This document shows, one piece after another, positions 1-8,500 of a DNA stretch of 22,225 nt. Position numbers and translations under genes: made by a program. Position 1 is the first letter of the stretch; each line of letters starts with the position of its first letter. Source of the DNA: an uncultured Clostridium sp. (GTDB lineage Bacteria; Cyanobacteriota; Vampirovibrionia; Gastranaerophilales; Gastranaerophilaceae); assembly GCA_905212085.1 (NCBI GenBank), contig CAJMDF010000035.1:1-22225 (forward strand), written 5' to 3'. Below the pieces are notes generated by a model. The model saw nothing but the letters and a program-made list of their open reading frames with translations. It did not search any database and was not told where the DNA came from.

Positions 1-89
1 AACAATATTATTGTTAAAATATAACAAATATCAATAAAAGCGCTTTATGCAAAGTCGTAAGCTATGTTGGGTGAAGCGGCACGCTTATT
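1..89. repeat. 89-bp direct repeat, copy 1
   Basis: This stretch recurs at 200-288 with a single difference (C at 56, T at 255); the period is 199 bp. Each copy contains, in order, the palindrome AACAATATTATTGTT, an AT-rich segment, the palindrome AAAGCGCTTT, and a hairpin AAGCG-GCA-CGCTT followed by TATT. A shorter match (TTCAAGCAAAA at 109-119 and 309-319) suggests the homology once extended further. No reading frame is convincing. The copy starts at the window edge, so the unit may be longer. It could be a duplicated small RNA or regulatory element, or part of a dispersed genomic repeat. Confidence 0.85.
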
Positions 90-130
90 TTATTAATCAT
101 GATAAATCTTTCAAGCAAAACAGATGCGAA

Positions 131-173
131 GGCAAAGTTTTGAATGCTGAAACAAGCTCAGTATTACCTTGCC
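131..173 (+). other. 43-nt imperfect hairpin between the two direct repeats
   Basis: GGCAA (131-135) pairs with TTGCC (169-173), GT (137-138) with AC (166-167), and AATGCTGA (143-150) with TCAGTATT (158-165). The last helix contains one G-T apposition, which as RNA is a G-U pair only on the plus strand, so plus is the favoured sense. The loop is AACAAGC. It could be a small structured RNA or part of a dispersed repeat; no known family was recognised. Confidence 0.4.
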
Positions 174-199
174 TGAGTGCTTTTGTTTAACAAAGCGAT

Positions 200-288
200 A
201 ACAATATTATTGTTAAAATATAACAAATATCAATAAAAGCGCTTTATGCAAAGTTGTAAGCTATGTTGGGTGAAGCGGCACGCTTATT
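200..288. repeat. 89-bp direct repeat, copy 2
   Basis: Second copy of the unit at 1-89, 88 of 89 bases identical. Read on the minus strand it holds a possible promoter, TTGATA, 18 bases, then TAATAT, whose -10 falls in the centre of the palindrome ACAATA-N-TATTGT (201-213). Read on the plus strand the unit ends in a five-pair hairpin (274-286) followed by a short T-rich run, which could be a weak terminator. Confidence 0.85.
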
Positions 289-345
289 CTTTAGTGCAGA
301 CAGTATAAGTTCAAGCAAAATCTGATATGTCTACATGCGTAGCAT

Positions 346-420
346 AAAAAAAAGGAGCCTAACTCTCCGATAAAAATTTTCAAACTGGTTTGAAAATCTC
401 CACAGAGGTGAAAAAGCTCC
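346..420 (-). ncRNA. Structured element ending in a U-tract; possible small RNA or terminator
   Basis: Read on the minus strand, GGAGC (420-416) pairs with GCTCC (358-354), which is followed directly by eight T (353-346), as in an intrinsic terminator. The enclosed 57 nt hold a perfect nine-pair hairpin, ATTTTCAAA/TTTGAAAAT with a four-base loop (376-397), and a small CTC/GAG helix. A -10-like TATAAT on the minus strand at 465-460 could start a transcript near 453 and give an RNA of about 108 nt, but no good -35 is seen. The TSCPD gene already has its own terminator upstream, which favours a separate transcript. The fold and the terminal U-tract are visible; the RNA is inferred. Confidence 0.35.
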
Positions 421-515
421 GTTGGAATTAAGAATAGCTGGAAGTATGAAAAAGATTTAATTATATTTAATATGGATTTACCAATTATGACAATTACCCG
501 ATTGATTAATATTTG

Positions 516-541
516 AAAAAAAAATGACGGTCACCCGCCAT
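516..541 (-). terminator. Intrinsic terminator of the TSCPD gene
   Basis: On the minus strand a stem of seven positions (541-535 with 530-524, one mismatch, loop GTGA) is followed by eight T (523-516). It starts nine bases after the TAA stop of the TSCPD gene. Confidence 0.8.
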
Positions 542-549
542 TTCTCCTT

Positions 550-810
550 TTATACCTTTGCTTTTAACTCACTCAAACATTTTGCCAGTTGATCAGGACA
601 GCTTGTCGGTTTGTCACCGCATCTTATACCGGAAAATTTTGAGATTACATCATCAATTTTCATACCCTTCACAAGCTGACTTATTCCAAGCAAATTCCCC
701 GGGCAGCCGCCTAAAAAATTAACATCTGTGATTACTTCATCTTCATTTATTTTTACCTGCATTAATTGACAGCAAGTACCTTGTGTACGGTATTGAATTA
801 TTTTTTCCAT
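550..810 (-). CDS. TSCPD domain protein (TIGR03905 type)
   Basis: An 86-residue cytosolic protein matching the small TSCPD family. Visible hallmarks are the N-terminal YRTQGTCC with Cys13 and Cys14, GGCPGN with Cys36, and CGDKPTSCPDQLA with Cys64 and Cys71. The conserved cysteines suggest metal or cofactor binding; related TSCPD domains occur in some ribonucleotide reductases, but the free-standing family has no settled function. The frame extends further upstream, but the ATG at 810 is preceded at nine bases by GGAG and begins at the conserved sequence, so it is chosen. The gene has its own terminator. A 13-bp palindrome (835-847) overlaps the likely promoter, which suggests repressor control. 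Confidence 0.88.
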   Translation of the reverse strand: MEKIIQYRTQGTCCQLMQVKINEDEVITDVNFLGGCPGNLLGISQLVKGMKIDDVISKFSGIRCGDKPTSCPDQLAKCLSELKAKV

Positions 811-834
811 TTTTCTTTTCTCCAAAATAAGTTT

Positions 835-847
835 ACAATAATATTGT
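835..847. promoter_or_regulatory. 13-bp palindrome, possible operator at the TSCPD promoter
   Basis: ACAATA-A-TATTGT is a perfect dyad. The same 13-mer in the opposite orientation lies at 2-14 and 201-213 in the direct repeats. Here it covers a minus-strand -10-like TATTAT; a -35-like TTGTCA lies at 864-859. A repressor bound here would block the TSCPD promoter. The plus-strand promoter of the next gene shares the same -35 bases, so both directions might be affected. The regulator is unknown. Confidence 0.45.
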
Positions 848-857
848 AGTATAAACA

Positions 858-886
858 TTGACAAAACAGCTTAGCATAATTAATAT
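858..886 (+). promoter_or_regulatory. Promoter of the secreted protein at 893
   Basis: A perfect -35 TTGACA (858-863), a 17-bp spacer and -10 TAATAT (881-886). The predicted start of transcription is at about 893, the first base of the ATG, so the message would be leaderless. The -35 overlaps the minus-strand TTGTCA of the divergent TSCPD gene. Confidence 0.75.
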
Positions 887-892
887 TCTTAT

Positions 893-1423
893 ATGATTAA
901 AAAAATAATTCTTATTCTATGTATTTTATTAACTCTTCCTGCATTCGCAGAAACGATTTTGACAGGCGGAATAGATTATAACGTAGATTCTGCAAGACAA
1001 GAGCTTTTGCAAGACGGAACCAAAAAATTAAGTCCGCATTTAATTTCTAAAAATATGATTGACAAAAACAATCATAACAATTTGGAATATCTGTTTACCG
1101 GTAATATTGAGCTAAAAGATAGAACTTTAGCATTTTTTTCTGATTCTACATATGCGGTTATGTATGAAAATGATAAATATCACGTCTGGTACTATTCAAA
1201 TAGCGGGAATTTAATTTATGCAGAAGAAAAAAATCAATTGGATTACCCATATAAATCATACAAATATGACACTTCAGGCAAGTTGATTAATATGGGATTA
1301 CGAGTATCAAAAGCAGAAACTTTTATTTATACCCCAAAAGGCAAATTAATTGCCCACTGGAAAGGTCAATATGCTTATGATGAAAACGGTAAAGTAATTA
1401 TGACACGAAGATACGCAAATTAA
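893..1423 (+). CDS. Secreted protein with YD-repeat-like C-terminus, unknown function
   Basis: A 176-residue protein with a typical Sec signal peptide (Lys at 3-4, a hydrophobic core of Ile/Leu, cleavage expected after Ala19 in LPAFA). The second half contains repeated short units of the form Y-D-x-x-G-K-L-I, namely YDTSGKLI, YTPKGKLIAHW and YDENGKVI. These resemble YD/RHS-type or MORN-like beta-strand repeats. No catalytic motif is visible. The start is fixed by the signal peptide; no Shine-Dalgarno sequence precedes it, and the promoter places the transcript start on the ATG. Its role in the periplasm or on the surface is unknown; the family assignment of the repeats is only by appearance. 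Confidence 0.8.
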   Translation: MIKKIILILCILLTLPAFAETILTGGIDYNVDSARQELLQDGTKKLSPHLISKNMIDKNNHNNLEYLFTGNIELKDRTLAFFSDSTYAVMYENDKYHVWYYSNSGNLIYAEEKNQLDYPYKSYKYDTSGKLINMGLRVSKAETFIYTPKGKLIAHWKGQYAYDENGKVIMTRRYAN

Positions 1424-1432
1424 GGAAACAAA

Positions 1433-1459
1433 AAAGACCGAAAAAATTTTTCGGTCTTT
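1433..1459. terminator. Bidirectional terminator between convergent genes
   Basis: A perfect inverted repeat, AAAGACCGAAAAA/TTTTTCGGTCTTT around a single A, lies ten bases after the plus-strand stop and 26 bases beyond the minus-strand stop at 1486. It has T-rich sequence on both exits, so it can end both transcripts. Confidence 0.9.
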
Positions 1460-1485
1460 GCTATATGTTTTTTATTTTTTCTATT

Positions 1486-2349
1486 TTATTTTAAATTTGA
1501 AAAATAACTTTTGATTTTATCAATAAATGTAAGTTTTTTAAACTCTTTAGACTTAACTGATTCAATCATAAAAGGCTCAGGCTGAATAGTTCTAGCGAAC
1601 TTAATATCAGGCTCTCCAAATAGCATTACATAAGAAGGTTTGTAACCTTGTGGAATATTTAAATAATCTGACAATTCAGGCATCATTAAAATACAAAATT
1701 CCAAAAGCCCGCACCAGCAAGTTCCGAGATTCATACTTTGAGCATACAATTCAAAATAACTCAATGCAATAAACGGATCTACATTTTTGCAAGGTGCATT
1801 AAAAGGTGCTGATACAACAACCATATGCGGAGCCCCCCTGAATAGTATGTCTTCACCATCTAAAAATGATTTTGTATAACGACTCAATTTTTTAGCAACA
1901 ATTTTTACAGGTTTTGTAGTCAGAGCCTCTTTTATTTTACCGTTCACATAATCTCTGAATTCATTCATTACTGAAATATCATCAATGAATGCAAAATGCA
2001 GTTTGTGAAAATTTACCCCTGTAGGTACATAATTAAGCATATTTTTTAGTTTTTGCAACTTTTCTTCGGAGACATTTTCTTTCTTGTAATGTCTTACACT
2101 TCTGCGAGATTTAATTAAATTCAAAATCATTTCAGGATCTTGAGAATAAATTCTATCGGAGTTTTCAGGATGTTTATCACATACAGATAAAGCTCCAACA
2201 GGACATACAGCCAAGCAGTGCTGGCATTTAAAACATTTTTTTTCATCTATTTCAGGGATTTGTTTATCATTAAATTTTAAAGCTTTTACAGAGCAATCTC
2301 TGATACACTGACCACAATGAATACATTTGCTTTCATCAATTTCAAACAT
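1486..2349 (-). CDS. 4Fe-4S ferredoxin and nitroreductase fusion protein
   Basis: A 287-residue cytosolic flavin/iron-sulfur oxidoreductase. Residues 1-55 form a two-cluster ferredoxin module: Cys9, 12, 15, 19 and Cys39, 42, 45, 49, the second followed by Pro. From about residue 75 a nitroreductase fold begins with the typical SRRSVRHYKKENV segment that contributes to FMN binding. The C-terminal half has the family's GAPHMVVV and NLGTCWCG segments. Such fusions reduce nitro compounds, quinones or flavins with electrons from the clusters; the substrate here cannot be told. An in-frame TTG exists six codons upstream, but the ATG at 2349 follows GAGGAAGG at eight bases and is clearly preferred. 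Codon use is like its neighbours. Confidence 0.9.
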   Translation of the reverse strand: MFEIDESKCIHCGQCIRDCSVKALKFNDKQIPEIDEKKCFKCQHCLAVCPVGALSVCDKHPENSDRIYSQDPEMILNLIKSRRSVRHYKKENVSEEKLQKLKNMLNYVPTGVNFHKLHFAFIDDISVMNEFRDYVNGKIKEALTTKPVKIVAKKLSRYTKSFLDGEDILFRGAPHMVVVSAPFNAPCKNVDPFIALSYFELYAQSMNLGTCWCGLLEFCILMMPELSDYLNIPQGYKPSYVMLFGEPDIKFARTIQPEPFMIESVKSKEFKKLTFIDKIKSYFSNLK

Positions 2350-2404
2350 AATACTTACCTTCCTCAAATTTTATACTCAATAATTATACATAAAATAAAT
2401 ATTC

Positions 2405-2433
2405 TTTACCCTAAAAAAAATTAATGTTATACT
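2405..2433 (+). promoter_or_regulatory. Promoter of the TolC-family gene and probably of ade
   Basis: A -35-like TTTACC (2405-2410), a 17-bp spacer and -10 TATACT (2428-2433). Transcription would start near 2440. An AGGG ribosome site at 2447-2450 lies seven bases before the ATG. Confidence 0.55.
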
Positions 2434-2457
2434 TTTTGATACAGACAGGGAAATTCT

Positions 2458-3765
2458 ATGAAAAAATTTTTGATTTCTATTTTAATATTATTAATTTGCC
2501 CCTCTTGTTTTGCACAACAAGAATTAAAAAAAATCTCATTGCAAGAAGCACTTGATATTGCTCTTGAAAATAATATTGATTATCAGGCTTCTAAAATGAA
2601 CGTAGGAATTGCAGAAAATAAGGTTAAAGAATCAAACAGATTGCAAAATCCAGAAATTAACGCATTCTTTAATATCGGCGATATTGCAAAAGGTAATCCT
2701 CAAATGACAGGGGTATCAGAAAAAATAGAAATTGCAAAACGTGATGCAAGAAAGAAATTAGCCCAATCAAATTTAGAACTTACCAAGCAAAACTTGGAAT
2801 ACACTGAATTTGATTTAAAAATGGATGTTAGAGAAGCGTATGTAAATCTTGTAGCTGCTAAAGAAATCCTAATCGTATTAGAACAAAGACGAAAACTTTT
2901 AAATGACTTGCTTGCTATCGCAAAAAAACGTGTAGCAGCAGGAGAAGTTGAAGAAATTGATGTAATTCAAACAGAAATTGCACTAAATCAACTTGTAATT
3001 CAAGTAAATACCCAAAAAGCAAACGTAAAAAGTGCAATGTATGATTTTAACAAAGCAATTAATGTAAATAATAAATCATCTATCAAATACGATGCAGAAG
3101 ATGACAATTTTTCGGATAAAGATGACTTTATCGCCCTTTTAAGCCCAAAACCAATGGATAAATTGCCGTCATTTGATGAAATTGCCCAAAATTCTTTAAA
3201 AAACAGATATGACATAAAAATAGCTCAACAAGAAATTGATGTTGCTAAAAAAAATCTTGTATACGTCAGCCGTCAAAGAGTTCCTGATTTAGAATTACAA
3301 GGCGGATACGGCTTTATGACAAAAGCTACAAGTGATAACGGCTCATTCACAAACGGAGCTTATGCTGCTGCAAATATCGTAAATATTCCGCTTTTTTATT
3401 CGTACAAACCAGAAATTCAAAATGCAAAAATGCAAATTAATCAAGCTGAACTGCACTATATGTCAGTGCAAAACAAAGCTATGAACGACTTGCAAAGTGC
3501 TTATGAAAAATTTGTAACAGCAAAGATAAACTTAAATTACTATAATGACAATTTACTTAAAAATTCAAATGAATTAATAAAAGTTGCCAAAAAGAATTAT
3601 GCAACAGGTAAATCAACTCTAACTACTCTTATCGTAATGGAACAATCATACAGATCAATCGTTGCAGGATACACGTATGCTCTTGCTGATTATTATAAAT
3701 GCTGGATAGAGTTTTTAAGAGAAGTTAATGTCGAAAACTTTAACCTCAGTGAAGAAAGTTTATAA
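2458..3765 (+). CDS. TolC-family outer-membrane efflux protein
   Basis: A 435-residue protein with a Sec signal (cleavage expected after Ala19, CFA|QQE) and the arrangement of the outer membrane efflux family. It opens with ISLQEALDIALENN and long amphipathic helices rich in Ala, Lys, Glu and Asn, and a second, similar half begins near FDEIAQNSLKNRYDIKIAQ. Such proteins trimerise into a channel-tunnel across outer membrane and periplasm and work with an inner-membrane pump and an adaptor. Neither partner is in the window, so the substrate is unknown; heavy-metal (CzcC-like) and drug export are both possible. It lies 28 bases upstream of adenine deaminase, probably in one transcript, although no functional link is obvious. 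Confidence 0.9.
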   Translation: MKKFLISILILLICPSCFAQQELKKISLQEALDIALENNIDYQASKMNVGIAENKVKESNRLQNPEINAFFNIGDIAKGNPQMTGVSEKIEIAKRDARKKLAQSNLELTKQNLEYTEFDLKMDVREAYVNLVAAKEILIVLEQRRKLLNDLLAIAKKRVAAGEVEEIDVIQTEIALNQLVIQVNTQKANVKSAMYDFNKAINVNNKSSIKYDAEDDNFSDKDDFIALLSPKPMDKLPSFDEIAQNSLKNRYDIKIAQQEIDVAKKNLVYVSRQRVPDLELQGGYGFMTKATSDNGSFTNGAYAAANIVNIPLFYSYKPEIQNAKMQINQAELHYMSVQNKAMNDLQSAYEKFVTAKINLNYYNDNLLKNSNELIKVAKKNYATGKSTLTTLIVMEQSYRSIVAGYTYALADYYKCWIEFLREVNVENFNLSEESL

Positions 3766-3793
3766 AATTACATAAAACAAAAAAAGGATAAAC

Positions 3794-5524
3794 ATGTCAG
3801 GACAAGAAAAATTAATTAAAATCGCCCGCGGGCTTGAAAAAGCAGACTTAGTAATAAAAAATGCAAATATAATCAATGTACTGTCAGAAGAAATTCACAA
3901 AGGTGATATAGCAATCTCTGACGGGATAATTGCAGGTATCGGAGAAAATTACGAAGGCAAAAAAGAAATTAATGTAAATGGCGCCTACGTATGCCCTGCA
4001 TTTATTGACGGTCACGTACATATCGAAAGCACAATGATGCTTCCTGATGAATTTGCAAAAGCAGTTGTACCCTGCGGGACAACAACAGTTATAATTGATC
4101 CTCATGAAATTTCTAATGTCTTAGGGTTACATGGCATAAGTTATATGCATGAAGCAGTTAAAAATTTACCGCTTAATGTATACACAATGCTACCGTCATG
4201 TGTTCCTGCTACTCCTTATGAAACTTCAGGATTTGACTTAAACAGCTATGATCTAGCTCTTTTAATCGATAGCCCTTGGGTTTTAGGAATTGCAGAAATG
4301 ATGAATTATTCAGGACTTTTAAATCTTGATAAAAATGTACTTGCAAAACTCGATCTTGCAAAATCTAAAGGGAAAAGAATTGACGGACATGCTCCGTTTT
4401 TAAGCGGAAAAGATTTATGTGCCTACGTCGCAAGCGGAGTAAAATCTGATCATGAATGCACAAATCCTGCTGAAGCAATTGAAAAAATTCGTCTTGGAAT
4501 GTATATTATGATTAGAGAAGGCACTGCCGCAAAAGATTTAGACGCATTAATCCCAGTTTTGAAAGAAAAAAATACAAGAAAATGCATGTTTGTAACAGAC
4601 GACAGACACCCTAAAGATTTGCGTGTACATATCAATGATATGGTAAGACGTGCAGTAGATGCAGGTGTCGATGTAATAAAAGCCGTTCAAATCGGAAGTT
4701 TAAATACCGCAGAATACTTTGGATTAAAAACTCAAGGCGCAATTGCCCCAGGATATAAAGCTGATTTATTAATTCTGCCAGACTTAAAAACTTTCAAACC
4801 TGATGTTGTAATTAAAGATGGTAAAATTGTTGCAGAAAACGGTCAACTTCTAAAAGCTTTTACAAAATTTGAAAAACCGTCAGTTAGAAGTTCTATCAAC
4901 GTTCGTTGGATTGAACAAAGTGATTTTGAAATTAAAGGAACATCAGAAAATGTAAATACAATCGAAATTGTTCCTCACCAATTAATTACAAAATCATCAA
5001 TATGTGAAGCTAAATTTGAAAACGGAAAATTATACAGCAACACGGATACTGATACATTAAAAATTATTGTAATGGAACGTCACAGAGCTACAGGCAATAT
5101 CGGGAAAGGCTTTGTAAAAGGTTTCAATCTGAAATCAGGCGCTATTGCATCAACTGTTGCACATGATTCCCACAATATGATAATTGTAGGTACAAATGAT
5201 TTTGACATGTACACAGCAGCAGTAGAATTAGTCAAAATGCAAGGGGGTAAAGTCGTTGTAAACAATGGAAAAGTATTAGCAAAATTACCGCTACCTATTG
5301 CAGGGTTAATGTCTGATAAAGATTTTGATTATATTATCAAACATTGTGAAGATTTAAATAAAGCCGTAAAAGATTTAGGCTGTAAATTAGATGATGCTTT
5401 TATGACAATGAGTTTCTTATCACTGCCTGTAATTCCGGAATTAAAAATTACTGATAAAGGCTTATTCAGTACAAAAAAATGGGATTTTGTAAAAATTAAT
5501 CCTGAAAATATTATTCTTAAATAG
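3794..5524 (+). CDS. ade: Adenine deaminase
   Basis: A 576-residue amidohydrolase matching bacterial Ade, which converts adenine to hypoxanthine and ammonia in purine salvage. The metal-binding GHVHIEST (His74, His76), the GTTTVIIDPHE segment (His104, Glu105), the DGHAPFLSG segment, SDHECT and the FVTDDRHP segment are all in order. The C-terminal half carries the usual VAHDSHN and GGKVVVNNGKV motifs. Length is typical for the family (about 570-600). AAGGA lies seven bases before the ATG. It follows the TolC-family gene at 28 bases and ends in a strong terminator. Nothing looks damaged. Confidence 0.96.
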   Translation: MSGQEKLIKIARGLEKADLVIKNANIINVLSEEIHKGDIAISDGIIAGIGENYEGKKEINVNGAYVCPAFIDGHVHIESTMMLPDEFAKAVVPCGTTTVIIDPHEISNVLGLHGISYMHEAVKNLPLNVYTMLPSCVPATPYETSGFDLNSYDLALLIDSPWVLGIAEMMNYSGLLNLDKNVLAKLDLAKSKGKRIDGHAPFLSGKDLCAYVASGVKSDHECTNPAEAIEKIRLGMYIMIREGTAAKDLDALIPVLKEKNTRKCMFVTDDRHPKDLRVHINDMVRRAVDAGVDVIKAVQIGSLNTAEYFGLKTQGAIAPGYKADLLILPDLKTFKPDVVIKDGKIVAENGQLLKAFTKFEKPSVRSSINVRWIEQSDFEIKGTSENVNTIEIVPHQLITKSSICEAKFENGKLYSNTDTDTLKIIVMERHRATGNIGKGFVKGFNLKSGAIASTVAHDSHNMIIVGTNDFDMYTAAVELVKMQGGKVVVNNGKVLAKLPLPIAGLMSDKDFDYIIKHCEDLNKAVKDLGCKLDDAFMTMSFLSLPVIPELKITDKGLFSTKKWDFVKINPENIILK

Positions 5525-5527
5525 TAA

Positions 5528-5554
5528 AAAAGCCACCTATATCAGGTGGCTTTT
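5528..5554. terminator. Bidirectional terminator between ade and the adhesin gene
   Basis: A perfect 11-pair stem AAAAGCCACCT/AGGTGGCTTTT with loop ATATC. It lies three bases after the ade stop and two bases beyond the minus-strand adhesin stop. The A- and T-rich arms provide a U-tract in both directions. Confidence 0.93.
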
Positions 5555-5556
5555 AA

Positions 5557-8500
5557 TTATTCTTCAATTGTTGTTGAAATATTTTTATTTTGTATTATCG
5601 TCTGGGCAATCGGTTGATCTTTTTCTAGTAAACTTAAATATAGTAGTTTGTTAGCTGTCGCTTGATCAAGATCTATAAATTGACCTCCGGCTTTTACATC
5701 GCTTGCTGATACAATTTTAACATTTGCATTGATTTCCAAATCACCATATGTTAAATGTACAGGGACAATATCGCCAACTTTTAATTTTTTATTATGTCTT
5801 AGAGATACACCGCCTCTTGAGATATCAGAGATTGAAATGACATCATCAGTTGATTCAAATGTAATCAAATCTTGAGTTTCTTCACCTCCAAATCTCATAT
5901 ATTGACGTTTATCTATAGAGTCTACTCTGTCACTGACAACACGTTGTTTATATAGAGCTTGTCCATAATCAATTTTCGGAATGTCAGGTTCATCAATATC
6001 TGTATCCGTATCTGTATCTACATCGGTATCGGTATCTAAATCCGTATCAGCATCTGTATCAGTGTCAATATCTGTATCAATATCTGTATCGGTATCTAGA
6101 TCAGTATCAGTATCGGTATCCATATCAATATCTGTATCAACATCAGTATCAGTATCGGTATCAACATCGGTATCTGTATCTGCATCTGTATCTACATCGG
6201 TATCAATATCCATATCAATATCTGTATCTGCATCTGTATCTACATCGGTATCGGTATCAATATCGGTATCAATATCTGTATCAGTATCTAAATCTGTATC
6301 AGTATCCGTATCTGTATCTGTATCAACATCGGTATCGGTATCAGTATCTGTATCTACATCGGTATCTGTGTCTGCATCGGTATCAATATCTGTATCTGTA
6401 TCTGCATCTGTATCTACATCGGTATCGGTATCAATATCGGTATCAGTATCTAGATCAGTATCAGCATCTGTATCTGTATCCGTATCAATATCTGTATCTG
6501 TATCAATATCTGTATCAGTATCTATATCGGTATCAGAGTCAGCATCGGTATCAATAACTTCTTCTTCATCTTTTGGTACAACTAAGTTATCATCATCTTC
6601 TTCAGTACCTTGTTTATCAGGGTCATTTGTTCCGTTTAAATCTTCATTATTAACACCATCATAGCCTTCATCTCCGCCTTGTGAGCTTCCGCCATAATAG
6701 TAGTTACGATCAGCTTCATCTTGACCGATATCTGTTACATCATTTGGTCTTACTGCTTTTGCTCTTATTGAAACAGTACCACCTTCAGGAGTTGTAATTG
6801 GATTAGTTCTTGAGTCTTCTTCTACATATGAAGGATTAAATCTCAAAGGATCATCACTTACTTGACCTCTATCTTTGCCCATATGGAAGTGGTAACCGCC
6901 AGCATAAGCATTATCTGCAACAAGTGTTAAATCTTGTTCATGAGCAGGTCTGCCTTGACCTTGACCTTCAATCTTACCATTTTTAATAATTATTTTAGAA
7001 TCAGCCGGATCATCAGGCCAAGATGTACCTAAATCTAATGCTGTAATTTTTACTTTATCTGGATGTATATTTCCGTTAGGTCCATAGTAATCTTGAGGAT
7101 ATGTAGGTACTTCACCTAAATTTTCAATATATAAATTTTTACCGCGAGTTGTAATATTAATTTCATTTGCTGCAGTAGTTTCACGAATAAATGTATCTCC
7201 TGAAAATTCAGCATTAATTGAACCTTCACGTGAAATTAATCCGCCAACATTAGTTTCTAATTTATTTCCTGTATCAGCATCCATTCCTTTTACGTTGATA
7301 TTTTTTATTGCAAGCATATCAACGCCGTTGTGAGCATTATCTGTATGATCTAATTGATCATCAACATTACCATAACTTCCGTTATTTTGTCTGAATGTTA
7401 AAGAATTGCCGTCTTCTCCGATATTTCCGCTTGCAATAATTGAAATACCGTCACCTTCAACATTTGGCTTACTGATATCAGAAGCTGCATTTCTTATGTC
7501 GTATGGAGTTGCACCTTTATTTGTTGAATCATCCGCTAACAAAATTACCCTTCCGTCAGCTTTAATTTGATCAACATTCATATTTTTATCTAAACTTGCT
7601 AAATTAATTAACGATTTATTAGTACCTTGAGTACTTGTAGCTTTAATTTTACCGTCAATTGAAACATTAACAGATTTTGATAAATCTCTTGCAGTTGTAC
7701 CAATTCCTGTATAAATACCGTCATTAGGACCAACTTCTTCACCAATTGCACCATTTGTAACATCTAAATTTAAATTAGCACTATTTGTAGTTGCAATTAA
7801 ATTGTGAGTTACACCGTTATTTAATAAATTACCATTTTCAATACTGATATTTACATCTGCATTTGATGAAATATTATCTTTATTACTTGTATGACCTATA
7901 GTCATATTAGAATTTTTATTAGTAAATTGAACGGTATTAATTTTATTGGCATGGTCTATATTAACTTTACCTTGAATATCCATACCAGCAGTGCCATCAT
8001 TATAAACTAATAAATTAGAGCCTTTAGAATTTACAATACCTGTAGTATCTACAAGTAATTTACCATTATTATTAGTAAATGTAGCAGAACCTGCATTATT
8101 ATTAACAGTACCAGCAACAGTCATGCCTGTACCTGTTGTATTTTGCATAGTTAATGATGTACCGTTAGAATTAATTTTACCAACACTTGCAACATTTAAT
8201 AATCCTGCTTTATTTGTAAATGTAGCAGAACCTGTGTTATTTGTAACATTACCGCCAACTAACAGTCCATTAGCACCTGTTTCATTAGTTACAAGTAAAT
8301 CTCCATCATTTTCAACAGTTCCGTTTAAAGCTAATTTAGTACCTGAAACATTATTATTAAATGTCATTGTACCGTTATTTCTAACTAAACCTGTTGTATC
8401 TACAAGTAAATCTCCTGCAGAGTTTGTAACAGTCAAATTACCTTTTGCATTTGAAACTTCACCTGCAATATTAACACCTAATGTACCTGTGTTAGTAATT

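Noticed and set aside
185..271. Integron attC-like core heptamers (GTTTAAC at 185-191, GTTGGGT at 265-271)
   Set aside because: The heptamers fit the loose consensus, but the sequence between lacks the paired L and R arms of an attC hairpin, the end boxes are not complementary, and there is no integrase or cassette gene.
1..340. CRISPR-like array from the repeated 89-bp units
   Set aside because: Only two copies, repeats far longer than CRISPR repeats, a 110-bp spacing and no cas genes.
2458..5524. A metabolic link between the TolC-family protein and adenine deaminase
   Set aside because: They are probably co-transcribed (28-base gap), but no efflux partner or purine transporter is present, so spacing alone does not support a shared function.
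5981..6664. A 227-codon plus-strand frame encoding almost pure Ser-Val repeats
   Set aside because: It is the complement of the Asp-X tract of the adhesin. The GAT/ATC periodicity keeps it open; there is no ribosome site and the minus-strand frame has domains on both sides.
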